A DNA stretch of 9,713 bases from positions 34,725 to 44,437 of the forward strand of contig MHEF01000142.1 of assembly GCA_001805125.1 (NCBI GenBank), given 5' to 3'. Below the pieces are notes generated by a model. That model was not told the DNA's origin. It saw only the letters and a program-made list of their open reading frames with translations, and made no database searches. A program made the position numbers and the translations under genes. This document shows, piece by piece, positions 1-6,493 of the stretch; within the stretch, counting starts at the first letter, position 1; each line of letters opens with the position of its first letter. Origin of the DNA: Nitrospirae bacterium RBG_13_39_12. GTDB lineage: Bacteria; Nitrospirota; Thermodesulfovibrionia; Thermodesulfovibrionales; SM23-35.

Positions 1-156
1 AAAGGTATTGCGTGGGGAAACCAAATAAGGTCTTATATTCTTCAACCATATAGAGTTGTGAAAGATCATAGGACGGGTGTTGAAAAAGGGGATGTTGATG
101 CTGTAATTAACGGCGATATAGATGTTTTTATGAAAGCTTGTTTGAAGAAAAGATAA
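1..156 (+). CDS. prfB: Peptide chain release factor 2, C-terminal end (partial)
   Basis: The reading frame is open from base 1 to the TAA at 154-156 and gives the last 51 residues of a class I release factor. The stretch IAWGNQIRSYILQPYRVVKDHRTGVE is characteristic of RF2 rather than RF1 and lies in the C-terminal part of the protein, just after the GGQ domain. RF2 reads UGA and UAA stop codons in the ribosomal A site and triggers release of the finished peptide. The GGQ loop, the stop-codon recognition motif and the programmed frameshift site found in many prfB genes lie upstream of the window and cannot be judged. Its transcript would run towards the origin region; I see no strong hairpin terminator after the stop codon. 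Confidence 0.93.
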   Translation, partial: KGIAWGNQIRSYILQPYRVVKDHRTGVEKGDVDAVINGDIDVFMKACLKKR

Positions 157-200
157 AAAGTTTTGTTGTTTACTATTACTATAATATAATATTTATTCTT

Positions 201-218
201 TAGTAGAAGTTGTAGTAG
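201..218 (+). promoter_or_regulatory. DnaA-trio-like triplet array (origin unwinding element)
   Basis: Six consecutive triplets read TAG TAG AAG TTG TAG TAG. DnaA-trios are repeated 3'-GAT-5' triplets next to a DnaA box; they load the DnaA filament on single-stranded DNA during origin melting. Here four of six triplets are the exact consensus and one more (AAG) is a common variant. The array is flanked on the left by an A/T-only stretch that could melt and on the right, after GAAG, by the box-like TGTTAATAA. This arrangement matches the described basal unwinding system layout. Confidence 0.6.
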
Positions 219-368
219 GAAGTGTTAATAAGTTGAAACTGGGGTTTAGATAGTAATAAATACCAGTTTTTGATGTTAGTAAGAAATGTAGCAAAAGGTT
301 AAAAAACTAAAAGAATTATGTTTTTGGTTCTGTTGTTAACATAATAAAAAAAATACTAACAGATTATC

Positions 369-397
369 TTGTCTTAACACATGGTATTGGATATAAT
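369..397 (+). promoter_or_regulatory. Candidate sigma-70-type promoter of dnaA
   Basis: A -35-like TTGTCT (369-374) is followed after exactly 17 bases by a perfect TATAAT (392-397). Transcription would begin near 404, leaving a leader of about 58 bases before the dnaA start at 462. A box-like site lies just upstream (353-361) and a palindrome of two boxes lies just downstream (417-436), which suits autoregulation by DnaA. TATAAT also occurs at 180-185 and 185-190, the latter 16 bases after TTGTTG, but in that A/T-only stretch it carries less weight. Confidence 0.6.
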
Positions 398-416
398 GTT
401 TACACCTTCCTTAAGG

Positions 417-436
417 TTACTAACATTTGTTAGTAA
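417..436. promoter_or_regulatory. Perfect palindrome of two box-like sites, putative dnaA operator
   Basis: TTACTAACA (417-425) and TGTTAGTAA (428-436) are exact reverse complements separated by TT. The element lies between the expected transcription start of dnaA and its start codon. It may act as a paired DnaA site repressing dnaA, or form a hairpin in the leader RNA. It ends 25 bases before the ATG and has no downstream U-run, so it is unlikely to be a terminator. Confidence 0.5.
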
Positions 437-461
437 ATTGTTAATTAAATGGTGAATTTAT

Positions 462-1793
462 ATGACCGTAGAAGACATATGGAAAAAAAGTCTCTGCAAG
501 ATTGAGGAGAAAGTAGGTCTTAGTGTATTTGAGTTGTGGTTTAAACCTATTAAACTCTTTCAGCTTAAAGAACAGCAGGCAACTATAGATATTCCTAATA
601 AGTTTTTTAAAGATTGGATTGAAGACAATTATCCAGAAGTAGTAGCAGAAGCGATAGAAAGCGTTATAGAAGGTCCTATAACTGTGCGTTATAGAATGGT
701 AGAGAAAACAGACCCTATTGTTAAGAAGATAGACATGAGGCTAGAAAATAGGAGACAGAAACTTGCGAACAAGGGTATATATCTTAATCCTAAATATACA
801 TTTGAGAATTTCGTGATAGGACCAAGCAACCAGTTTGCTCAGGCAGCTGCAAAGGCTGTTGCAGAATCTCCAGGCAGAACATACAATCCACTATTCGTAT
901 ACGGAGGAGTTGGTCTTGGTAAAACACACTTGATAAATGCTATTGGAAACGCTGTGATTGACAAGGGCATGGAAACAAAAGTCATATTTGTCTCCGCAGA
1001 ACAGTTTACTAATGAGGTTGTGTCATCGATAAGACACGAGAAAATGGGAGAACTAAAGGAGAAGTTCAGGAATGTTGATCTCTTACTTCTTGACGATATA
1101 CACTTCATAGCAAATAAGACACAGACACAAGAGGAATTTTTCCATACATTTAATGCACTTTATGAAAAACAGAGACAGATAGTGATTTCAAGCGACAGAC
1201 CACCTAAGGAAATAGGTGCTGTTACAGACAGACTCAGATCAAGATTTAGTATGGGTCTGATTGCAGATATTCAACCACCTGAATTAGAAACAAAAATGGC
1301 TATATTACTCAAAAAAGCCGAAATGGAAAAGATAAACATCTCAGATGATGTTGCTTACTACCTTGCATCAAAAGTAAAATCGAATATCAGAGAATTAGAA
1401 GGATGCCTTATCCGATTAGGTGCCCAGGCTTCGTTGACTGGCAGAATGATAGATATAGAGATGGCAAAAAATATTTTGAGAGATATTATAGAGGAAGACG
1501 AAAAGCCTGTTACAATAGATAAGATACAAAGGATAGTTTGTGAACATTTCACTCTTAAACTTTCTGATATAAAAGCAAAGAAGAGAACTAAAGAAGTTGC
1601 TTTACCAAGGCAGATAGCAATGTATATAAGCAAACAACTGACTTCAATGTCTCTTAGTGATATTGGAAAAAATTTTGGTGGTAAAGACCACGCAACCGTT
1701 ATATACGCTTTTAAGCAAATTGAAGACAAGAGAACAAAAGATGAGTCATTTAACAGGACAGTAGAACACCTTTTACGAAAAATAAAAGTATAA
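462..1793 (+). CDS. dnaA: Chromosomal replication initiator protein DnaA
   Basis: DnaA is the AAA+ ATPase that binds oriC boxes, melts the origin and recruits the helicase. The 443-aa protein is of normal length with a short linker. Domain I (about 1-80) has the usual IW...FELWFKPIK pattern; domain II (about 83-107) is brief and charged. The AAA+ domain shows Walker A GGVGLGKT (148-155), Walker B LLLLDDIH (207-214), the arginine-finger segment DRLRSRF (256-262) and sensor II NIRELEG (308-314). Domain IV carries LPRQIAMYIS (381-390) and the signature GGKDHATV (406-413). Compared with E. coli, Arg399, Asp433, His434 and Thr436 are kept, but Pro423 is Ser399 and Thr435 is Ala411. The ATG at 462 has only a weak ribosome site (GGTG 451-454); the next in-frame upstream candidate, TTG 438, runs into a stop. 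dnaN follows after 46 bases, probably in one operon. Confidence 0.98.
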   Translation: MTVEDIWKKSLCKIEEKVGLSVFELWFKPIKLFQLKEQQATIDIPNKFFKDWIEDNYPEVVAEAIESVIEGPITVRYRMVEKTDPIVKKIDMRLENRRQKLANKGIYLNPKYTFENFVIGPSNQFAQAAAKAVAESPGRTYNPLFVYGGVGLGKTHLINAIGNAVIDKGMETKVIFVSAEQFTNEVVSSIRHEKMGELKEKFRNVDLLLLDDIHFIANKTQTQEEFFHTFNALYEKQRQIVISSDRPPKEIGAVTDRLRSRFSMGLIADIQPPELETKMAILLKKAEMEKINISDDVAYYLASKVKSNIRELEGCLIRLGAQASLTGRMIDIEMAKNILRDIIEEDEKPVTIDKIQRIVCEHFTLKLSDIKAKKRTKEVALPRQIAMYISKQLTSMSLSDIGKNFGGKDHATVIYAFKQIEDKRTKDESFNRTVEHLLRKIKV

Positions 1794-1839
1794 AGTATGC
1801 CTACAAATATTAGGTGATTCGCAGAGAGCGGGAGGGATT

Positions 1840-2976
1840 ATGAAGATAAAAGTATCAAGGGATGAAATGCAGGAGAAGCTGTCAAACATTCAAAATATAG
1901 CAGAGAAGAGAAACACAATGCCGATATTGAGCCACTTTCTTCTTGATGCAAACAAAAATGGTTCATATATAATTGCCACTGACATCGAAACCGCATTGAA
2001 AGAACCGATAGATGTAAAGGTTGAGAAAGAAGGAAAGATATGCATCCCTGCCAGGAAACTTTTTGAAATAGTCAGGGAAATGGAGGGGGATTTATCATTT
2101 GAATCAGTTGATGAGCAATGGCTTAAGGTAAAAGCAGGTACCAGTTCCTTCAAGCTTGCATGTCTTCCATCAAATGAATTTCCGGCTTGGCCGGGAATGG
2201 GAGATGTTGAAGAGATGAATATTGAAGCCATGATACTGATGGAGATGATAGAAAAGACAATCTATTCTGCTGGAGAAAGCGATACAAGATATACTCTAAA
2301 CGGCCTTCTGTTTCACACAAAACCAAATGATAAATCGCTTACCATTGTAGGAACAGACGGTCACAGGCTTGCAATAATAGATAGATACATGGATGCAGAG
2401 GTAAAGGAAGGAAAAAAGATAATAGTTCCCAGAAAAGCTGTGTCTGAGTTGAGGCGATTCCTCGGTGTACGACCGTCAAACTCAGTAGAAGGGGTAGAAG
2501 CGGAAACAGATAAAGTCAAGATATTGATTGGAGAAAAACACATGCTTTTTAGTGTAAATAATGTGCAGTTTCTGACAAGGCTTATTGAGGGGACATACCC
2601 TAGCTATGAGAATGTTATCCCACGGACAAATGAGAAGAAAATGTTCATAGGAAGGAATACGTTTGCGAAGGTATTACGCAGGGTGTCAGTAATGTCCAGA
2701 GAAAGAGCCAGTGCTGTTAGGTTTGATATTGAAGAAGATAAATTAGTTGTCTCATCCTCAAATCCGGATATTGGAGAGGCAAGGGAAGAAGTAGCAATAG
2801 AATATAAAGGGGATAAACTATCTCTCGGGTTTAATGCAAAATATATTATTGATGTTCTTGGAGCAATGAAAGAAGAGAAAGTCGTACTCGAGCTTCAGGA
2901 CCCGTTAAGTCCGGTACTTGTAAAAGAGAGTGGGAACGAAGACTATAAATGCGTTATCATGCCGATGAGGATTTAA
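1840..2976 (+). CDS. dnaN: DNA polymerase III subunit beta (sliding clamp)
   Basis: The 378-aa product is the beta clamp, a ring-shaped dimer that encircles DNA and holds polymerase III and many repair proteins on the template. Length and the three repeated clamp folds (roughly 1-122, 128-250 and 255-378) are standard. Recognisable segments are MPILSHFLL (27-35), ATDIE (46-50), TRYTLNGLLF (149-158), TDGHRLAI (172-179), LIEGTYPSYENVIP (248-261) and the C-terminal VIMPMRI, which forms part of the partner-binding pocket. The ATG at 1840 is supported by a strong Shine-Dalgarno GGGAGGGA (1830-1837). It lies 46 bases after dnaA with no terminator between them, so co-transcription from the dnaA promoter is likely. 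gyrB follows after 71 bases; no recF is found between them. Confidence 0.98.
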   Translation: MKIKVSRDEMQEKLSNIQNIAEKRNTMPILSHFLLDANKNGSYIIATDIETALKEPIDVKVEKEGKICIPARKLFEIVREMEGDLSFESVDEQWLKVKAGTSSFKLACLPSNEFPAWPGMGDVEEMNIEAMILMEMIEKTIYSAGESDTRYTLNGLLFHTKPNDKSLTIVGTDGHRLAIIDRYMDAEVKEGKKIIVPRKAVSELRRFLGVRPSNSVEGVEAETDKVKILIGEKHMLFSVNNVQFLTRLIEGTYPSYENVIPRTNEKKMFIGRNTFAKVLRRVSVMSRERASAVRFDIEEDKLVVSSSNPDIGEAREEVAIEYKGDKLSLGFNAKYIIDVLGAMKEEKVVLELQDPLSPVLVKESGNEDYKCVIMPMRI

Positions 2977-3047
2977 AAGTGACGAAAATGTTTTAGTTAA
3001 AGTTCCTTTAAATCCATAGAATAATGCTTTTATAGTAGAGAGGGAAA

Positions 3048-5444
3048 ATGGAAGAAAACGAAAATGAGGAAGAGTCGTATACTGCAGGAGATATAAAAAT
3101 ACTCAAGGGTCTGGTCGCTGTCAGGAAAAGACCTGCGATGTTCATAGGCTCTACAGGTATAGAGGGTTTGCACCACCTGGTATATGAAGTAGTTGATAAT
3201 AGCGTAGATGAGGCTCTGTCAGGGTTTTGTAAGAAAATAGATGTAATTATCCATCTAGATGGAAGCTGTACTGTAATAGATGATGGAAGAGGGATACCGA
3301 CGGGCCCTCATCCAGGTGATCCTGAAGGGCGGTCTGCTACGGAGATTGCGCTTACAGAGTTACATGCAGGCGGAAAATTCGAATCAAAGGCATATAAGAT
3401 ATCAGGTGGTTTGCACGGTGTTGGTGTATCCGTAGTGAATGCGCTTTCGGAATGGCTTGACGTGGAGATAAAGCAGAATGGGAATGTTTATCAACAACAT
3501 TATGAGAGAGGGAAGCCGACGGGTTTACTCAGTCTTGTTGGGAAGACAAAAAGCCGGGGCACTAAGGTCACATTTAAACCTGATCCTGAGATATTCGAAA
3601 TTTTAGACTTAAGTTATGATATCTTGTCGCAAAGGCTGAGAGAGCTGGCATTTCTTAACAAAGGCCTCAAGATAAGTCTTTCAGATGAGAGGACAGAAAA
3701 GAGTCAGATATTCCATTACAATGGTGGAATTGTATCTTTTGTAGAGCACCTCAATAAAAACAAAAATACCATTCATCCACGGCCTGTTTATATATCTGGA
3801 GAAAAAGAAGATGTTATAGTTGAAGTTGCCCTTCAGTACAATGACAGTTATACAGAAACTATTTATACCTTTGCCAATAATATTAATACAAAGGAAGGGG
3901 GAACTCATCTCAGCGGGTTCAAGTCAGCTCTTACAAGGACGGTAAACAGTTATGCTATTTCATCAGGTCTCCTGAAAAATGGCAAAGAATCATTATCAGG
4001 AGAGGACATTAGGGAAGGGCTGACTGCTATTATCAACGTTAAGCTTCTTTCACCTCAATTTGAAGGCCAGACAAAGATGAAGCTCGGTAACAGCGAGGTA
4101 AAAGGCTTAGTTGAATCAATAGTTAATGATAGCCTTGGAACTTATTTGGAAGAGAACCCATCTGTAGCAAGAAAAATTATTGAAAAAGCTCTTCAGGCAG
4201 CAAGAGCAAGGGATGCAGCAAGAAAGGCGAGGGAACTTACAAGAAGAAAAGGGGCGTTTGAGGATACCGGACTGCCAGGGAAACTCGCAGATTGTTCAGA
4301 GAAAGATCCTGCTTTAAGCGAACTGTTCATTGTTGAAGGTGATTCTGCAGGTGGTTCTGCAAAACAGGGTCGTGACAGGCGTATACAGGCTATACTCCCC
4401 CTCAGGGGCAAGATACTTAATGTCGAGAAAGCAAGGTTTGACAAAATGCTGGGCTCGGAAGAGATAAAGGTGCTTATTACGGCCTTAGGCACAGGCATAG
4501 GGCCTGATGATTTTGATATAACGAAGGTAAGATATTACAAAATTATACTCATGACGGACGCTGATGTTGATGGTGCACATATAAGGACTTTACTGCTGAC
4601 TTTTTTTTACAGACAGATGCCACAGCTAATAGAGAAGGGCTATCTTTACATTGCCCAGCCGCCACTTTTTAAAGTAAAGAAAGGCCGGACAGAGAAATAT
4701 ATACAGAATGAGAAAGAGATGCTGAGCATGCTTTTTGAGCTTGCATCAGATGAACTCGAGATTCATATAGGGGGTCAGATGATCAAGGGAAAGTCACTTA
4801 TTACTCATATTAAGAGGTTATATAAATTTGAAAGAGTAATAGAGTGGTTTAAAAGCAGAAGAAATGATCCGCAATTACTGCTTTTTATACTTTCTTCAGA
4901 TGTTAACAGGGATACATTGAAAGACAGGATTAAAGTTGAAGGATTACTGAGTATTATAAAAGAAAAATACCAGGGAGTGAATATAGGCGAGATTCAGCTT
5001 GATGAAGAACATCAGACATATGGAGTTGAGATCAGAAGGCATAACTATAAACTTAAACTGGATACCAACTTTCTCTCATCTCCTGAGTTTAGAGAACTTG
5101 TAAATCTTTTCAGCATCGTGAGGGATTTAGGAAACCCACCATACAGAATACAGACAAAAGAAGAATTGAAGGAGGTTACAACAAGCAAAGAGCTTCTTGA
5201 GCTCATACTTTCAACGGCTAAGAAAGGACTAACTATCCAACGATACAAGGGTCTGGGAGAAATGAATCCCCAACAGCTCTGGGAAACGACAATGGATACT
5301 GATAAAAGGACACTCCTTCAGGTTACAATACAAGACTCTGTAACGGCAGAAGGTATATTTACAACACTAATGGGGGATAAGGTTGAACCCAGAAAGGAAT
5401 TTATTACTGCTCATGCACTTGAGGCGAGAAATATTGATATTTAG
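3048..5444 (+). CDS. gyrB: DNA gyrase subunit B
   Basis: GyrB is the ATPase half of gyrase, which introduces negative supercoils together with GyrA (not in the window). The GHKL ATPase region shows YEVVDNSVDEAL (46-57, with the catalytic-type Glu47 and Asn51), DDGRGIP (78-84) and GGLHGVGVSVVNALS (120-134). The TOPRIM region has IVEGDSAGGSAKQGRDRR (428-445) with Glu430 and the metal-binding DADVDG (504-509). QRYKGLGEMNPQQLWETTMD (731-750) closes the protein. At 798 aa it is the long form: residues about 550-705 are an extra block before the C-terminal motif, as in many Gram-negative bacteria, while the short form is near 640 aa. These motifs favour GyrB over ParE. The ATG follows GAGAGGG (3038-3044). 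A run of eight T sits inside the gene near 4611-4618, but the frame is intact. Confidence 0.97.
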   Translation: MEENENEEESYTAGDIKILKGLVAVRKRPAMFIGSTGIEGLHHLVYEVVDNSVDEALSGFCKKIDVIIHLDGSCTVIDDGRGIPTGPHPGDPEGRSATEIALTELHAGGKFESKAYKISGGLHGVGVSVVNALSEWLDVEIKQNGNVYQQHYERGKPTGLLSLVGKTKSRGTKVTFKPDPEIFEILDLSYDILSQRLRELAFLNKGLKISLSDERTEKSQIFHYNGGIVSFVEHLNKNKNTIHPRPVYISGEKEDVIVEVALQYNDSYTETIYTFANNINTKEGGTHLSGFKSALTRTVNSYAISSGLLKNGKESLSGEDIREGLTAIINVKLLSPQFEGQTKMKLGNSEVKGLVESIVNDSLGTYLEENPSVARKIIEKALQAARARDAARKARELTRRKGAFEDTGLPGKLADCSEKDPALSELFIVEGDSAGGSAKQGRDRRIQAILPLRGKILNVEKARFDKMLGSEEIKVLITALGTGIGPDDFDITKVRYYKIILMTDADVDGAHIRTLLLTFFYRQMPQLIEKGYLYIAQPPLFKVKKGRTEKYIQNEKEMLSMLFELASDELEIHIGGQMIKGKSLITHIKRLYKFERVIEWFKSRRNDPQLLLFILSSDVNRDTLKDRIKVEGLLSIIKEKYQGVNIGEIQLDEEHQTYGVEIRRHNYKLKLDTNFLSSPEFRELVNLFSIVRDLGNPPYRIQTKEELKEVTTSKELLELILSTAKKGLTIQRYKGLGEMNPQQLWETTMDTDKRTLLQVTIQDSVTAEGIFTTLMGDKVEPRKEFITAHALEARNIDI

Positions 5445-5856
5445 AAATTTTGCAATTTTTCTTTTAATTACCTTACTTGTATCTTGCGGAAGCAAGGAGG
5501 TCAAGCCGGTTTCTGAGGATTCAAAGATAACACAAGAAGCATTCACACTTGCTGAGATTGTTATAGATGCTTATATTAATGATAATCGCGCAACACTCGA
5601 GAGTAATTTTACAAAAGATGGTTACAGGGAACTAATTACGGATATTAAAATTTTTGACAGTGCTGAACTTACGTTTACCCCGACATGGGTTGAGATAGAA
5701 GATTCTGTTGTTTCAATTACTGTTTCATGGAAAGGCACTTGGACAGTCAGTGGAGAGAAGAAGGAAGAGAGAGGTGTAGCAGTATTTGTGTTTGAGGAAA
5801 GACCTTTAAAACTTTCCCATGTTCTGAAAGAAAATCCCTTCCGGCAGCCTGAATAA
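5413..5856 (+). CDS. Small predicted lipoprotein of unknown function
   Basis: The protein starts with a basic stretch and a hydrophobic segment ending in the lipobox LVSC (FAIFLLITLLVSC, then GSKE), so it is likely exported, acylated on that Cys and anchored in a membrane. The mature part is about 120 aa: a polar linker, then a helical stretch (AFTLAEIVIDAYINDN) and several likely beta strands, which vaguely suggests an NTF2/cystatin-like fold. I do not recognise a family. The reading frame overlaps the end of gyrB. The ATG at 5413 gives a Cys at residue 25. TTG at 5434 is also credible: it follows GAGG (5421-5424), overlaps the gyrB stop and puts the Cys at residue 18. The ATG at 5383 would make an unusually long n-region. 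The overlap suggests translational coupling to gyrB. Confidence 0.75.
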   Translation: MHLRREILIFRNFAIFLLITLLVSCGSKEVKPVSEDSKITQEAFTLAEIVIDAYINDNRATLESNFTKDGYRELITDIKIFDSAELTFTPTWVEIEDSVVSITVSWKGTWTVSGEKKEERGVAVFVFEERPLKLSHVLKENPFRQPE

Positions 5857-6000
5857 ATAAAGATTTATATAGTTTTTACTAATTTATCAGAATAGAACCG
5901 TAAATTCAGTTAACCGATTTTTTATAATTGTCCGAATACATAAGAGTATGTTTTTGGGGTCAAACTGTCAAAATCATTTAAAGAAAAATGGAGATTCTTT

Positions 6001-6024
6001 CTGACACTTTTTAGACAGTGTTAG
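6001..6024. terminator. Weak hairpin between convergent genes
   Basis: CTGACACT (6001-6008) can pair with AGTGTTAG (6017-6024), an 8-bp stem with one G-U pair and an 8-base loop. It lies between the ends of the lipoprotein gene (+) and the FmdB gene (-), where a two-way terminator is expected. There is a loose T-rich stretch on the plus side (about 6032-6045) but no clean U-run. The remainder of the 5857-6042 gap shows nothing else I can name. Confidence 0.3.
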
Positions 6025-6042
6025 CTCTTGGGATTTTCTTCT

Positions 6043-6255
6043 TTAATGGCACGAACTGCAAGTGGTTTTAGTGCAGGATGTGCAACCTGACGATGTACCG
6101 GCAAGAGGTTTTTGAGTACCTGCGGCAGAAAAAACTGACATTTTCTTTTTTACATTTTTAGAATTGCATTTTGGGCAACTGACTTCCTGGGTACCGAAGA
6201 CAAGCTTCTCAAAGTCATTAGTGCAGCTACAACATTTATATTCATAAATCGGCAT
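6043..6255 (-). CDS. FmdB family zinc-ribbon protein
   Basis: This 70-aa protein begins MPIYEYKCCSC and continues with CPKC (27-30) followed by NSKNVKKKMSVF, the hallmark of the FmdB/CxxC_CxxC_SSSS regulatory family. The two Cys pairs should bind one zinc ion. The name comes from a putative regulator of a formamidase/amidase operon, but the function of most members is unknown, so no role should be inferred here. The C-terminal tail is rich in Cys, Ser and Thr (GCTSCTKTTCSSCH), with five Cys in about 14 residues; similar tails occur in family members and could bind further metal. The start is well supported: on the minus strand TAAGGAG (6267-6261) precedes the ATG by about five bases. The gene stands alone, convergent with the lipoprotein gene and divergent from the next gene. 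Confidence 0.88.
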   Translation of the reverse strand: MPIYEYKCCSCTNDFEKLVFGTQEVSCPKCNSKNVKKKMSVFSAAGTQKPLAGTSSGCTSCTKTTCSSCH

Positions 6256-6380
6256 TTTTTCTCCTTAACAACGCATCTTTTTTACTCTTTATATATGAAA
6301 AAGGCGCTTAAATGGGTATTTATAGTCTTTGTATCTTCAGGATCTTCTCCCTGTTGTTTAAAAAACCGTTGAGCAATGTT

Positions 6381-6441
6381 TGTGAAGAAATTCATTATTA
6401 TTATAACAGAGTTGAAACATTTTAATGAATTGTGATTATAT
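6381..6441 (+). promoter_or_regulatory. Candidate promoter and operator region of the CNB-domain gene
   Basis: The 238-bp gap between the divergent FmdB and CNB-domain genes is AT-rich. TTGAAA (6412-6417) with ATTATA (6435-6440) after 17 bases, or TTATAT (6436-6441) after 18, could be a promoter. A perfect 9-bp inverted repeat, AATTCATTA (6389-6397) and TAATGAATT (6423-6431), brackets the -35. TGTGA occurs at 6381-6385 and 6431-6435; the first is part of TGTGA-N6-TCATT, which resembles a CRP/FNR-family site. In such A/T-rich DNA these may be chance. The rest of the gap (6256-6380), where an FmdB promoter would lie, shows no convincing element. Confidence 0.35.
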
Positions 6442-6493
6442 ATGGATGAATATAACAAATTTAATCTGTTAGAATTAATATGAGGATATTTAA

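Larger units (their letters stand above)
223..436. repeat. Family of variant DnaA-box-like 9-mers (TGT-NNN-TAA)
   Basis: Members, written in the TGT...TAA direction, are TGTTAATAA (223-231, +), TGTTAGTAA (274-282, +), TGTTGTTAA (331-339, +), TGTTAGTAT (353-361, -), TGTTAGTAA (417-425, -) and TGTTAGTAA (428-436, +). The exact 9-mer TGTTAGTAA occurs three times in about 165 bp. All but the 353-361 copy keep the outer triplets of the classical box (TGTGGATAA), while the centre differs. Near copies with one further mismatch are at 164-172 (TGTTGTTTA) and 439-447 (TGTTAATTA). They are probably the sites bound by the DnaA encoded next door; another binding protein is possible. Confidence 0.55.
157..461. 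other. oriC: Probable chromosomal replication origin (oriC) upstream of dnaA
   Basis: This gene-free, very AT-rich gap sits directly upstream of dnaA, a common place for oriC. It contains an almost pure A/T core (about 182-200), a run of DnaA-trio-like triplets on its right side (201-218), a DnaA-box-like 9-mer four bases further on (223-231), and more related 9-mers at 274-282, 331-339, 353-361, 417-425 and 428-436. A second triplet-like run, TAG TAA TAG TAA, reads on the minus strand at 181-170, on the other side of the AT core. A 7-bp inverted repeat (AAACTGG 236-242, CCAGTTT 263-269) lies between boxes. No perfect TTATCCACA is present. The call rests on position and motif layout; GC skew over the whole genome would be needed to confirm it. 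Confidence 0.7.

Noticed and set aside
236..269. AAACTGG/CCAGTTT inverted repeat as a terminator for prfB
   Set aside because: Seven base pairs with a 20-base loop, 80 bases after the prfB stop; any U-run after it is short (TTTT) and the stem is weak.
839..2543. Several antisense open frames inside dnaA and dnaN (for example 839-1108, 1358-1729, 1890-2231)
   Set aside because: They lie wholly within well-conserved genes, show no recognisable domains, and have the biased composition of complementary-strand shadows.
4611..4618. Run of eight T inside gyrB as a possible frameshift
   Set aside because: The frame reads LLLTFFYRQMP through it, matching the family, so no frameshift is present.
5383..5412. 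ATG at 5383 as the start of the lipoprotein gene
   Set aside because: It would add ten residues ahead of an already complete signal peptide and deepen the overlap with gyrB; 5413 or 5434 fits the lipobox spacing better.
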